Positions 42,390 to 51,534 are shown, counted from the first letter of the stretch. The stretch: 64,000 nt of DNA from JAPLDA01 sp043787975 (GCA_043787975.1 JAYVUK010000015.1:65885-129884), one strand, 5' to 3'. Translations and numbers: made by a program. Notes: a model not told the origin generated them from the letters alone.

Positions 42390-44450
42390 TTATTTCAGGT
42401 ACTTATCCAGCCATCCGAAAAAAGTTCGCTGCCACATCACACTGTTTTGTGGTTTCAATACCCAATGTCCTTCATCGGGAAAACAAAGAAAGCGTGCCGG
42501 AATATTTTGTAAGCGTGCTGCAGTAAATGCTTCGATGCCTTGTTCAACAAGAACACGAAAATCCTTTTCATTGGAGATAATAAGAATCGGAGTGTCCCAA
42601 TTTTTTACAAAGTTGATCGGAGAGAATTTTTTGTAGTTATCAGGACGTGTTGTATTCCATGCCGGTCCGCCGAATTCATGATTCGAAAACCACAACTCCT
42701 CCGTTGCTGCATTCTGGCTCATCAAATCAAAAACACCATCATGCGCAATAAATGCTTTAAACCGTTTGTTGTGATGTCCCTCCAGCCAATACACGGAATA
42801 ACCTCCGAAGCTGGCTCCCACTGCACCAAGCTTATCTTTGTTCACATAACTTTCTTTCGAGACAGAATCGATGGCGCTTAGTAAATCTTTCATCGCTTGT
42901 CCGCCCCAGTCACCGCTGATCTCAGCATTCCACGCCGTTCCAAATGAAGGAAGCCCTCTTCTGTTTGGTGCTACGATGATATAATCGTTGGCAGCCATCA
43001 ATTGAAAATTCCATCGATAAGAAAAAAACTGGCTCACTGTTGTTTGTGGGCCACCCTGGCAATACAGAAGTGTCGGATATTTTTTTGTCGCATCAAAACC
43101 GGGAGGGTAAATTACCCAGGTGAGAATTTCTTTCCCATCGGTTGCTTTGATCATCCTCTTTTCAACCCTTGCCATTTTTACTTTCGATAACAAATCGGCA
43201 TTCGTAAAAGTGATTTGTTTTGCAATTCCGTTTGAAAGGTTGATGCTGAAAAGTTCGGTCGGCAATAAAATACTCATCATGGAAGTGACCACAATATCTT
43301 CCTTCTTCGCATTCATGACAACACTCAATGCGGTGTGGTCAACTTCAGCATTCGTAATTTGACGAATCGGTTTTGTGTTCTTCGGATTCAAGTCATACGA
43401 GAAGACCTGGTCTGTCGCGTTAATCCCTGAAAGAAAATAAATCATCTTGCCGCTTTCATTCCATTTAAAACTTTCTACATCATTGTCATAACCAACGGTG
43501 AGTTCCTTTTTTGATTTCGCTGTAAAATCATACACAAACATCCTGTTGCGATCCGACTCATTACCTGCTTCATTCATACTGAGCCATACGAGACGCGTTC
43601 CGTCATTTGAAAATGCAGGATCTTTATCATAACCGGGCATTCCTTCTGTCAAATTAGTAGTTGTATTTTTTTCAACATCATACAAGTAAATATCCGAGTT
43701 CGTACTGATAGCGTATTCTTTTCCGTATAATTTCTTGCATGTATATGCCAACGTTTTCCCGTCAGCACTCCAGGCAATTTCTTCATCGCCTCCATCAGGT
43801 TTCAATGGTGAATCATATTTTTCATCCTTCATAATATCCGTTGCAGTTCCGATTTTTCCGTGATCGAATGAAGCAACAAAGATGTGGCTGAATGTTCCGT
43901 CATGCCAGCTATCCCAATGGCGGAACATGAGATCATCATACAACTTTCCGCTGGCTTTCGGAAGATCAGGATAGATTTCTTTACCGAAAACATTTTCAAT
44001 TTTGACATCCTGTGCAAACCAAATCATGTTTCCTGATTTTGAAATACCGTAGAGATTAATATCCTTATCCAGTTTACTTTCCTGTACTTTGTTGCTTCCG
44101 TCAGCATTCATGCTCCAGAGTTGGTTGCTTCCGCCACTATCATTCAGGTAATATATTTTTTTACCATCGTTGCTCCATCGCGGCATCGTTTCATTCGACA
44201 ATGAATCGCCTGCTATTTTTACAGCAGCTGAAGTAGCCACCTCCACTTTCCAGATATCCGTGTTTCCTTTGTTGGTCGCAAGTGTATAGGAGCGCACATT
44301 GTACAATGCCTGCGAACCATCCGGTGAAAGTTGCGGATCGCTTATCCTACCCAGCTTCCAAAGAAATTCAGGTGTGATTTTTTGTCCGCTCACAATCGAA
44401 CTACATACAATGCTGAGTGCAGCAACGAGGATGTAAATTTTAGTTCTCAT
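42390..44450 (-). CDS. Prolyl-oligopeptidase family (S9) secreted peptidase
   Basis: A 686-residue protein from the ATG at 44450, which opens with the signal peptide MRTKIYILVAALSIVCSSIV; longer readings run into rnpB and are wrong. Residues about 30-420 form a WD40/TolB-like propeller (GRISDPQLSPDGSQALYNVR; MPRWSNDGKKIYYLND; DPAFSNDGTRLVWLS). The C-terminal alpha/beta hydrolase has the nucleophile in GAVGASFGGYSVY (Ser about 547), Asp in SNEKDFRV (about 632) and His in PDEGHWV (about 663). Matches the S9C acyl-aminoacyl-peptidase / dipeptidyl-peptidase group that trims peptides in the periplasm. Confidence 0.95.
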   Translation of the reverse strand: MRTKIYILVAALSIVCSSIVSGQKITPEFLWKLGRISDPQLSPDGSQALYNVRSYTLATNKGNTDIWKVEVATSAAVKIAGDSLSNETMPRWSNDGKKIYYLNDSGGSNQLWSMNADGSNKVQESKLDKDINLYGISKSGNMIWFAQDVKIENVFGKEIYPDLPKASGKLYDDLMFRHWDSWHDGTFSHIFVASFDHGKIGTATDIMKDEKYDSPLKPDGGDEEIAWSADGKTLAYTCKKLYGKEYAISTNSDIYLYDVEKNTTTNLTEGMPGYDKDPAFSNDGTRLVWLSMNEAGNESDRNRMFVYDFTAKSKKELTVGYDNDVESFKWNESGKMIYFLSGINATDQVFSYDLNPKNTKPIRQITNAEVDHTALSVVMNAKKEDIVVTSMMSILLPTELFSINLSNGIAKQITFTNADLLSKVKMARVEKRMIKATDGKEILTWVIYPPGFDATKKYPTLLYCQGGPQTTVSQFFSYRWNFQLMAANDYIIVAPNRRGLPSFGTAWNAEISGDWGGQAMKDLLSAIDSVSKESYVNKDKLGAVGASFGGYSVYWLEGHHNKRFKAFIAHDGVFDLMSQNAATEELWFSNHEFGGPAWNTTRPDNYKKFSPINFVKNWDTPILIISNEKDFRVLVEQGIEAFTAARLQNIPARFLCFPDEGHWVLKPQNSVMWQRTFFGWLDKYLK

Positions 44451-44483
44451 ATTGATTTGTTTAAGCAGGGCGAAAATAGAAAA

Positions 44484-44517
44484 TAAAAAACGTTCCGCTA
44501 TTTTCATAACGGAACGT
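44484..44517 (-). terminator. Terminator of rnpB
   Basis: Minus strand: CGTTCCG-ttatgaaaatag-CGGAACG (44510-44516 with 44491-44497) followed by TTTTTTATTT. It starts four bases after the P1 stem of RNase P RNA. Confidence 0.85.
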
Positions 44518-44520
44518 CTT

Positions 44521-44877
44521 ATAACCAACCTGTAAGCCGGGTTCTGTTTCGCCGAGGCGAATTCTATCATTTATCTTGTTCCGGCATCACTGCCGGAATC
44601 CATCAACCTACCCGCCAGTATAGAGCGAGCAGCTCACTGACTTATTTGGTCTTTCAACTCCTGAGGTTTACCCATTCCGAATGTCACCATTCGAAACCGT
44701 AAGCTCTTACCTTACGTTTTCACCTTTTCTCGCAATTGCTCGCAAGTAGTTATTTTCTGTGGCACTTGCTGTATTCAGTATTGCTACCGAAGCCTTCCCG
44801 TTAGGAAGCAGGATGCTCTGTGTTGCCCGGACTTTCCTCTCCCAATTTGCATTGAAAGCGATAGAACAGTTGGTTAT
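44521..44877 (-). ncRNA. rnpB: RNase P RNA (class A)
   Basis: About 357 nt on the minus strand. The conserved 5' core GAGGAAAGTCCGGGC lies near 44825-44840 and the conserved 3' core ACAGAACCCGGCTTACAG near 44530-44550. The ends pair as P1: ATAACCAAC with GTTGGTTAT. RNase P RNA is the catalytic subunit that removes tRNA 5' leaders. A matching promoter (TTG-N18-TATCTTTG) lies upstream and a terminator downstream. Internal helices such as TTCCGGCA-tcac-TGCCGGAA are also visible. Confidence 0.95.
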
Positions 44878-44899
44878 TTTAAAGAACAGTTTGTTGGCT

Positions 44900-44928
44900 C
44901 AAAGATAGAAAAACTAGTCGACAGTCAA
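44900..44928 (-). promoter_or_regulatory. Promoter of rnpB
   Basis: Minus strand: TTG (44926-44928), 18-base spacer, TATCTTTG (44900-44907), followed 22 bases later by the P1 strand of rnpB. The TTG and most of the spacer edge lie within the palindromic word repeat at 44917-44950. Confidence 0.75.
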
Positions 44929-44950
44929 CGGTCAACAGTGGACTGTCGAC
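44917..44950. repeat. Palindromic word-repeat element (GTCGACAGTC / GACTGTCGAC)
   Basis: A 10-bp perfect inverted repeat (44917-44926 with 44941-44950) around AACGGTCAACAGTG. It uses the same AGTCAACAGT words as the insert in ubiD at 30530-30590. Confidence 0.85.
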
Positions 44951-45036
44951 CAATTCTCAAAGTTTTCCTTTTTGCAGGTTCTTAAATTCTTTCCTATCAT
45001 TGAAATCATTTTTTAATTTTAAAAGAGAAATCCATT

Positions 45037-45987
45037 TTGAAGACTTTTTTATTTTTCGTGCTGTCAATGTGCATCATTACCAAACAGGTGAATGCTGGTA
45101 AAACAGATGATATTTTATACCTGAAAAACGGAAGCATCGTTCATGGAATTATCCTTGTAATAATCCCGAACCAATCGATAAAAATTCAAACAACCGACCA
45201 TCGTATTTTTGTTTTCAAGATGGATGAGGTTGAAAAAATTACCAAATCATCGCCAGGGTTCAACTGGAATAAAACATTTCCTCAATTTAAAAAACCGGAA
45301 GATGTGGTGTACCTGAAAAACGGGATTATTATGCGCGGGAACATTCTTGAAATCATTCTACCTGAAAATGTAAACATCCAGGTTACAAATAATGAGCGCT
45401 TGGTTTTAAAGATGGATGAGATTGAAAAAATTGACAAATCAATTATTGAATACAACCCGGCAGATGATCATGACTGGGTAATGAATCTGGACCTGGGCTA
45501 CCGTGCAGGAATAGGAAATGCTAAAAGCACTTTCAATCAGCAAAGTGTTCGTCAGAAAAACAGCGATTACGGATTATCCCTTCGGCTCAGTAACGATTAT
45601 AAATTCACTGACCAGTACCTGCTTGGGCTGGGTATTGGTTTCGAAAGGTATTTCAGCAATGATTTATATTCCGGAATTGCATTCATCCCGGTTTTCATCG
45701 ACACAAAATTTTTATTCTTCACGAAAAGCGATATGGTTCCAAGTTTAGACCTGAGCATTGGTTATGATATCGGCCTGACAACCGATGAAACAACATTAGC
45801 CGATTATTCCGGTGGACTTTTTATCAACCCGGCGCTCAGCTTCTATATTGCATCCGCTACAAATACATCCCTGAATTTCAAGTTTGGATATGAATACCAA
45901 AGTCATTCAATCATTGTTTATCAAATCCGGCCATCTATAGAAACTACAAGCGGTTACCTGACTTTAAGCGCCGGCATGAAATTTTGA
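45037..45987 (+). CDS. Secreted beta-barrel protein with two YLKNG domains
   Basis: A 316-residue protein read from a TTG start (45037), because this gives a complete signal peptide (MKTFLFFVLSMCIITKQVNA); the first ATG would cut into it. Two copies of a 45-residue module follow: DDILYLKNGSIVHGIILVII (about 24-70) and EDVVYLKNGIIMRGNILEII (about 88-135), each ending xFVFKMDEVEKI. Residues about 145-316 are alternating strands ending in Phe, typical of an 8-strand outer membrane barrel (YGLSLRLSNDYKFTDQYLLG, ending SAGMKF). Function unknown. A paralogue with one module follows after 9 bases, so the pair is an operon produced by duplication. Confidence 0.8.
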   Translation: MKTFLFFVLSMCIITKQVNAGKTDDILYLKNGSIVHGIILVIIPNQSIKIQTTDHRIFVFKMDEVEKITKSSPGFNWNKTFPQFKKPEDVVYLKNGIIMRGNILEIILPENVNIQVTNNERLVLKMDEIEKIDKSIIEYNPADDHDWVMNLDLGYRAGIGNAKSTFNQQSVRQKNSDYGLSLRLSNDYKFTDQYLLGLGIGFERYFSNDLYSGIAFIPVFIDTKFLFFTKSDMVPSLDLSIGYDIGLTTDETTLADYSGGLFINPALSFYIASATNTSLNFKFGYEYQSHSIIVYQIRPSIETTSGYLTLSAGMKF

Positions 45988-45996
45988 GATGCAATC

Positions 45997-46770
45997 ATGA
46001 AAATAAAGTTCCTGTTTCCCTTTTTCTTTTTCATGCTCACGCTCACTTTGAATGTGAAATCTCAGGATAGAAGGATTGATATCGTTTATTTAAAAAACGG
46101 GAATGATATCCAAGGAAAAATTATCGAGTGGACGCCACAGCAAATAAAAATACAGACTACTGATCAAAGCCTTTTTATTTTCAATACGAATGAAATAAAA
46201 AAAATATCAAAAGATACCCTTGATTACCGGAGGAAGAATATCAAAAAATTCCTGGTTGATTTTGATATCAGCTATATGCTGGGTACTGGAAAAAGTGTTG
46301 CCGGCGTTTCGGGACATAGTGAAATTCATACAAATAATTATCATGCATTCGGATTGAGATTTATTGAAGCTTACAAATTCTTGAAAAATTCTTCCATGGG
46401 TTTTGGTATCGGCTACGAAAACTACACGACCGATGACAAAACTTATTTACCCAACACGGAATACATTCCTGTTTTTCTTCATGCCCGGACTTCCTTCCCA
46501 TTGAAAGCCAACGTACTTCCCGGATTAAATATGGATTTGGGTTATGACATTGGCATTACAACAGCTGAAGGGGTGATATTCAAAGGAGGAGCATTTTTAA
46601 ATCCTTCATTGTGCCTTCAACTAAAATCGCAATCCGGACTTTCAACCTTTTTGTATTTCGGGTATGAATACCAAAGCCATTCCTTTAAACTTGAATTAGG
46701 AGCAGACGATGCTATTCCGTTTTTGCTGTCAAGTCATTTTCTCACATTCAGAGCCGGGATTGAATTTTAA
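45997..46770 (+). CDS. Secreted beta-barrel protein with one YLKNG domain
   Basis: A 257-residue paralogue of the preceding gene. Signal peptide MKIKFLFPFFFFMLTLTLNV, one module (DIVYLKNGNDIQGKIIEWTP to FNTNEIKKIS, about 27-72), then an outer-membrane barrel ending LTFRAGIEF. The barrel shows the same strands as its neighbour (FGYEYQSHSF versus FGYEYQSHSI). It starts 9 bases after the upstream stop. Role unknown. Confidence 0.8.
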   Translation: MKIKFLFPFFFFMLTLTLNVKSQDRRIDIVYLKNGNDIQGKIIEWTPQQIKIQTTDQSLFIFNTNEIKKISKDTLDYRRKNIKKFLVDFDISYMLGTGKSVAGVSGHSEIHTNNYHAFGLRFIEAYKFLKNSSMGFGIGYENYTTDDKTYLPNTEYIPVFLHARTSFPLKANVLPGLNMDLGYDIGITTAEGVIFKGGAFLNPSLCLQLKSQSGLSTFLYFGYEYQSHSFKLELGADDAIPFLLSSHFLTFRAGIEF

Positions 46771-46796
46771 TTTTTCAATTTCTATTTTCTAACTTA

Positions 46797-46892
46797 CTTC
46801 CTCCGACTTCCATCCTCCATCCTCCATCCTCCATCCTCCATCCTCCATCCTCCATCCTCCATCTTCCAACTTCTATTTCCATCTTCCAACTT
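46797..46892. repeat. CCATCCT tandem array with degenerate tail
   Basis: Seven perfect copies of the 7-base unit CCATCCT (46810-46858) are followed by CCATCTT and CCAACTT variants to about 46892. It fills the gap before the TonB receptor, whose -7-like TACTTTTG is at 46900-46907. Being 7-base, it could change the spacing of upstream promoter contacts by slippage. Confidence 0.9.
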
Positions 46893-46969
46893 CCCTTCTT
46901 ACTTTTGCACACCTTCAGACAAATAAATTTCTGGTTGATCCGTCTTCAGGTTAATACAACTTCCATTTT

Positions 46970-49345
46970 ATGCGTAACCATTTTTTAAGATTTTTTTTTC
47001 TTTCGGTTTTTCTATTCCAATTCACGAATTCGTATTCTCAGGAAAAATTTACAATTAGTGGTTTTGTAAAAGAAGCTGCCACCGGTGAAAGCTTATTGGG
47101 AACAAATGTTTATGTGAAAGAAGGGCTTCAGGGAACAACAACCAATGCGTATGGTTTTTATTCAATCACGTTGCGAAAAGGAAAATACACGCTCGTGGTT
47201 TCTTTTATCGGCTATCTTGATCAGCAGTTTCCGATTAATCTTGATAAAGATGTAAGGCAAAATGTTTCCATCGAAAATAAACCCATCGAAACAAAGGAAG
47301 TAACGGTAACAGCAGAACGCGAAGACCGAAATGTACACAGCACAGAGATGGGAAAAAATACGCTGGAAGTTGAAAAAATAAAAACACTTCCCTCTTTTCT
47401 GGGAGAAGTGGATGTGCTGAAATCGATTCAACTCTTGCCGGGTGTGCAATCTGCCGGAGAAGGCAACACGGGTTTTTATGTTCGTGGTGGCGGACCTGAT
47501 CAGAATTTAATTTTGCTGGATGAAGCCACCGTTTACAATGCCTCTCATCTCTTCGGATTTTTTTCCGTCTTCAACGCTGATGCTGTTCAAAATATTACAT
47601 TGACCAAGGGCGGAATGCCTGCCAATTATGGCGGACGCCTTGCTTCCGTACTCGACATCCAGATGAAAGAAGGAAACAACCAAAAGTTTCACGGAGAAGG
47701 TGGATTGGGATTCATCGCTTCACGGTTTACGATTGAAGGACCGATTAAAAAAGATACTAGCTCATTTATTATTTCAGCGCGGAGAACTTTTGTTGACCTG
47801 CTATTGGGAAAACCTTTTGTAAGTGAAAGCTCTGACATTTACGGAAACAAATACTACTTCTACGACCTGAATGCGAAAGTAAATTACCGTTTATCTGACA
47901 AAGACCGTTTATTCCTGAGCAGTTATTTCGGTCGTGATGTGTTCAAATACAGAAGTCCGAACTCCGGTTTTTATATCAATGTTCCGTGGGGAAATGCGAC
48001 GGCAACAGCGCGATGGAATCACCTGTTCAACAGCCAGCTCTTCATGAACACGTCGGTCATTTATACGGATTACAATTTTCAGTTTGAAGGGGGACAGGAT
48101 AATTTCAGTTTCAAACTCTTTTCAGGAATTACAGATTACAATGCAAAAGTAGATCTCACCTGGTTGCCCGATGTGCGCAACACGATCAAGTTTGGTGGCA
48201 ATTATATTTTTCATGTGTTTGTACCAAGCAATGCTTCTGCGAAAGAAGGTGACGTATCTTTTGACATCGGAAAAATTCTGCGTGAGTACGCGCACGACGG
48301 AGCACTGTATGTGAATGATGAATTTGATTTGTCAGACAAATTGAAACTCAACGGCGGATTGCGTTACACGGTTTTCCAGCAAGTCGGACCTTTTGATCGT
48401 TACCTGCTTGATCCGATCAACAAAACAGTTGTTGATACGATTACTTATTCAACAGGACAAAATGTAAAAACATATGCTCACATCGAACCGAGATTTTCTG
48501 TTCGTTATTCATTGAATCATCTTTCATCCGTGAAAGCTTCGTATACACAGAACTACCAATACATACATCTTGCATCGTTGTCTTCCATTTCATTACCAAC
48601 GGATGTTTGGATTCCAAGTTCATCCCTGGTGAAACCACAATTCGGAACGCAGTATGCGCTTGGTTACTTCCGTAACTTCAAAAATAATTTGTACGAAACT
48701 TCGGTGGAGGTGTATTACAAGGAAATGAAAAGTCAGATCGAATACGAGGACGGATACCTGCCGCAAAATTCAGTGAATGGAAATGTTGACAATAATTTTG
48801 TATTCGGAAAAGGATGGAGTTACGGAGCGGAATTTTTTATCAAAAAGACAAAAGGAAAATTTAACGGATGGATCGGCTACACGCTTGCATGGACGAAACG
48901 GAATTTTCCTGATCTGAATAACGCAAATGATTTTTATGCGAAGTTCGATCGAAGACATGATGTTTCACTGGTACTTGTTTACGAAATCAGTAAACGATGG
49001 ACGCTCGGTGCAACATGGGTTTACGCGACAGGCAATCTGAATACATTTCCGGTGCGATTGTATTTTCTCTCCAACGGAAACATCGTGCAGGATTATGGTA
49101 ACGAGCGGAACAATTATCGCCTGACTCCATATCATCGCCTGGATGTTTCAGCAACGTGGTATGGAAAGAAGACAAAGAAATTTCAATCGTCATGGAACTT
49201 CAGCATATTCAATGTTTACAACCGCTACAACCCGTACATCATTTATTTCGAATCCACTTATCAAACAAATAAAATCACGATTCAGGCAAAACAAATTTCA
49301 TTGTTCCCGTTGTTGCCAAGTGTCACTTATAACTTCAATTTCTGA
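46970..49345 (+). CDS. TonB-dependent outer membrane receptor
   Basis: A 791-residue receptor. Signal peptide to about 23 (FTNSYSQ). CarboxypepD_reg-like domain about 26-112 (SGFVKEAATGESLLGTNVYV, DGxY variant NAYGFYSITLRKG). Plug domain about 118-235 with GEVDVLKSIQLLPGVQS and FYVRGGGPDQNLILLDEATV. The rest is a 22-strand barrel ending SVTYNFNF with aromatic last residue. It imports a large or scarce solute powered by TonB; substrate unknown. Its stop overlaps the ATG of a DUF4249 lipoprotein (TGATG), the usual partner for this receptor class. Confidence 0.95.
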   Translation: MRNHFLRFFFLSVFLFQFTNSYSQEKFTISGFVKEAATGESLLGTNVYVKEGLQGTTTNAYGFYSITLRKGKYTLVVSFIGYLDQQFPINLDKDVRQNVSIENKPIETKEVTVTAEREDRNVHSTEMGKNTLEVEKIKTLPSFLGEVDVLKSIQLLPGVQSAGEGNTGFYVRGGGPDQNLILLDEATVYNASHLFGFFSVFNADAVQNITLTKGGMPANYGGRLASVLDIQMKEGNNQKFHGEGGLGFIASRFTIEGPIKKDTSSFIISARRTFVDLLLGKPFVSESSDIYGNKYYFYDLNAKVNYRLSDKDRLFLSSYFGRDVFKYRSPNSGFYINVPWGNATATARWNHLFNSQLFMNTSVIYTDYNFQFEGGQDNFSFKLFSGITDYNAKVDLTWLPDVRNTIKFGGNYIFHVFVPSNASAKEGDVSFDIGKILREYAHDGALYVNDEFDLSDKLKLNGGLRYTVFQQVGPFDRYLLDPINKTVVDTITYSTGQNVKTYAHIEPRFSVRYSLNHLSSVKASYTQNYQYIHLASLSSISLPTDVWIPSSSLVKPQFGTQYALGYFRNFKNNLYETSVEVYYKEMKSQIEYEDGYLPQNSVNGNVDNNFVFGKGWSYGAEFFIKKTKGKFNGWIGYTLAWTKRNFPDLNNANDFYAKFDRRHDVSLVLVYEISKRWTLGATWVYATGNLNTFPVRLYFLSNGNIVQDYGNERNNYRLTPYHRLDVSATWYGKKTKKFQSSWNFSIFNVYNRYNPYIIYFESTYQTNKITIQAKQISLFPLLPSVTYNFNF

Positions 49346-50382
49346 TGCACAGAGAAAATAAAATCATTCTTTTTCTAAAAAGAAATTTCGGAAACGGAGA
49401 AGCGGAGAAGGGGAGAAACGGAGGTACCCTCCCCCGGCCCCCCGGTCTCCGGTTCACCGATTTAATATTAAATAAGGTCATAAAAAATTATTTGCAGGCA
49501 GGTAAAATATTCATAATAATAATCTGTGTAATCTTTTTTATCTCTTGTGAAAAAAATATTTCCGTGGAGGTTCCTCATGCCGAAGCAGAAGTAGTGGTGG
49601 AAGGATACATTGAAGCAGGCGGACATCCGTATGTATTTCTTTCAAACTCATTGCCATTCTTTGGCACGATCAGCACGAACCAATTGGACCAACTTCAATC
49701 TACTATCCAGGGCGCAACCGTTACAGTTAATAATGGAATTGTGACCGATACGTTGCAGCAAATCCCGGGCTACGGAGTTTATTATTCCCTGAACATGATT
49801 GGCGAAGGAGGAAAAACATATTCTTTAAAAATTGAGACGGGTGAAAAAATTCTCACCGCTTCCACGTTCATTCCACCTGCAATTCATCTCGACAGCGTTT
49901 GGTTTAAAGTGGATGGGAACCGCGATTCACTTGGTTATGCATGGGCCCATCTCACCGATCCTGATACGCTTGGAAATTGTTACCGTTGGTTTGCCCAGCG
50001 GATCAACCATTACACCTTTGGCAATTTGATCGGACAGGAAAAAGACACAGCACTAGTAACACCGCGAGGTTCAGTCTTTGACGATAAATTTATCAACGGA
50101 AGAAGTTTTGATCTAGCCTTTGACAGGGGAAAATTTCCGAACTCCACCAAAGAAGACGATAACAATGACGAAGAAGGATTTTTCAAACGAGGTGACACCA
50201 TTGTTGTAAAGTTCTGTACAATCAATCGTGCACATTTTGAATTCTGGAGAACAGAGGAATCACAAGTTGCAAACAACGGCAACCCATTCGGCTCTACTGC
50301 TCCTGTTACAAGCAATATCACAGGTGGATTAGGAATTTGGGGAGGATACAATGCAACATTTGATACCATTATAGCACATTAA
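49345..50382 (+). CDS. DUF4249 lipoprotein paired with the TonB receptor
   Basis: A 345-residue reading frame whose DUF4249 domain spans about residues 70-345 (PHAEAEVVVEGYIEAGGHPY; YSLKIETGEKILTASTFIP; LTDPDTLGNCYRWFAQRI). The lipoprotein signal is internal: KIFIIIICVIFFISCEKN with Cys about 69. The first 50 residues (including NGEAEKGRNGGTLPRPPG) come from a word-repeat element and look unlike coding sequence, so the native start may be the TTG at 49492 just before the hydrophobic stretch. The overlap TGATG with the receptor supports coupling from the upstream ATG. DUF4249 proteins are thought to be surface partners of the receptor, as SusD is for SusC. Confidence 0.82.
   Translation: MHRENKIILFLKRNFGNGEAEKGRNGGTLPRPPGLRFTDLILNKVIKNYLQAGKIFIIIICVIFFISCEKNISVEVPHAEAEVVVEGYIEAGGHPYVFLSNSLPFFGTISTNQLDQLQSTIQGATVTVNNGIVTDTLQQIPGYGVYYSLNMIGEGGKTYSLKIETGEKILTASTFIPPAIHLDSVWFKVDGNRDSLGYAWAHLTDPDTLGNCYRWFAQRINHYTFGNLIGQEKDTALVTPRGSVFDDKFINGRSFDLAFDRGKFPNSTKEDDNNDEEGFFKRGDTIVVKFCTINRAHFEFWRTEESQVANNGNPFGSTAPVTSNITGGLGIWGGYNATFDTIIAH
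49384..49455. repeat. Word-repeat element (CGGAGAA / TCTCCGG words) at the DUF4249 start
   Basis: AACGGAGAAGCGGAGAAGGG then GAGAAACGGAGGTACC on one side, and CCCGGTCTCCGGTTCACCG on the other: partially inverted. It is translated if the ATG at 49345 is used. Confidence 0.75.
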
Positions 50383-50410
50383 AGTAGTGACTCTGTTTTT
50401 AAAAAATTTC

Positions 50411-50505
50411 ACGCAGAGAACGCTGAGTTGCGGAGAGCACAGAGAAAAAATAAAATTAATCTCCTCTGCGACCTCTGTTTCTCTGTTATCTCTGCGCGAA
50501 ACCAA
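50411..50505. repeat. Word-repeat element (CGCAGAGA / TCTCTGCG words, inverted)
   Basis: CACGCAGAGAACGCTGAGTT and GAGAGCACAGAGAAA on the left; CTCTGCGACCTCTGTTTCTC and TCTCTGCGCG on the right. The arms give a long imperfect stem between the DUF4249 gene and trxB. Confidence 0.85.
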
Positions 50506-50589
50506 AGTGAGTCACTATTCACATTAAAACTTACATTCGATTATTCCATTTCATTTGTACTTTTGGGACCGAATCTTTTCTGATTTATT

Positions 50590-51534
50590 ATGACACAAGA
50601 AACAGAACGAGTGAAATGCCTGATCATTGGATCAGGTCCTGCGGGGTACACAGCCGCTATTTATGCAGCACGCGCTGACCTCAAACCGGTGATGTATCAA
50701 GGCTTGCAACCGGGAGGACAACTCACCATTACCACGGAAGTGGAAAATTATCCCGGCTATCCGAAAGGAACAATGGGACCTGAGATGATGGAAGATTTCA
50801 AAGCGCAAGCTGAACGTTTTGGTACTGACATTCGTTTTGGATACGCTACAGAAGTTGACTTCTCCTCTACTCCTCACAAAGTAATTGTGGATGAAACTCA
50901 CACCATCCTGGCTGATGTTGTGATCATCGCAACCGGTGCTTCCGCAAAATGGCTGGGATTAGAATCCGAACAAAAATTAAATGGTTTTGGCGTTTCAGCC
51001 TGTGCTGTATGTGATGGGTTTTTTTTCCGCGGTCAGGATGTTGCCATTGTAGGAGCGGGAGATACGGCTGCCGAAGAAGCAACATACCTTGCCAAGCTTT
51101 GCAAAAAAGTATATATGATTGTGCGAAGAGATGAAATGCGCGCCAGCAAAGCGATGCAGCATCGTGTTGAAAACACGCATAACATTGAACTGCTTTATAA
51201 CCATGAAACAAAAGAAATTCTTGGTGAGAAAACAGTACACGGTGTAAAAGTGTTTAACACGAAAACAAAAACTGACCGTATTCTTGACATCACCGGATTT
51301 TTTGTTGCCATCGGCCATGAACCGAATACAAAAATTTTTAAAGATTGGATCGACATGGATGAAACAGGCTACATCAAAACAATTCCCGGTTCCACAAAAA
51401 CGAATATTGAAGGTGTATTTGCAGCAGGAGATGTAGCAGATCACGTATACAGGCAGGCAGTTACTGCAGCCGGTACCGGTTGTATGGCTGCGATTGATGC
51501 GGAACGATACCTGGCCGCTAAAGGAATACACTAA
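50590..51534 (+). CDS. trxB: Thioredoxin reductase
   Basis: A 314-residue FAD/NADPH flavoprotein that reduces thioredoxin. FAD-binding GSGPAGYTAAIYAARA at about 14-29; redox-active CAVC at about 137-140 in SACAVCDGFFFRG; NADPH-binding VGAGDTAAEEATYLA at about 152-166 with RRDEMRAS; the second FAD motif EGVFAAGDVADHVYRQAVTA near 276-295. Length and motif order are those of the low-molecular-weight bacterial enzyme. A -7-like TACTTTTG (50558-50565) precedes it. Cytoplasmic. Confidence 0.97.
   Translation: MTQETERVKCLIIGSGPAGYTAAIYAARADLKPVMYQGLQPGGQLTITTEVENYPGYPKGTMGPEMMEDFKAQAERFGTDIRFGYATEVDFSSTPHKVIVDETHTILADVVIIATGASAKWLGLESEQKLNGFGVSACAVCDGFFFRGQDVAIVGAGDTAAEEATYLAKLCKKVYMIVRRDEMRASKAMQHRVENTHNIELLYNHETKEILGEKTVHGVKVFNTKTKTDRILDITGFFVAIGHEPNTKIFKDWIDMDETGYIKTIPGSTKTNIEGVFAAGDVADHVYRQAVTAAGTGCMAAIDAERYLAAKGIH

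Noticed and set aside
44451..44570. Forty-codon N-terminal extension of the S9 peptidase
   Set aside because: It runs into the rnpB terminator and 3' end and hides the obvious signal peptide starting at 44450.
46797..46892. CRISPR-like array
   Set aside because: The unit is 7 bases with no spacers; it is a simple tandem array. No cas genes are in the window.
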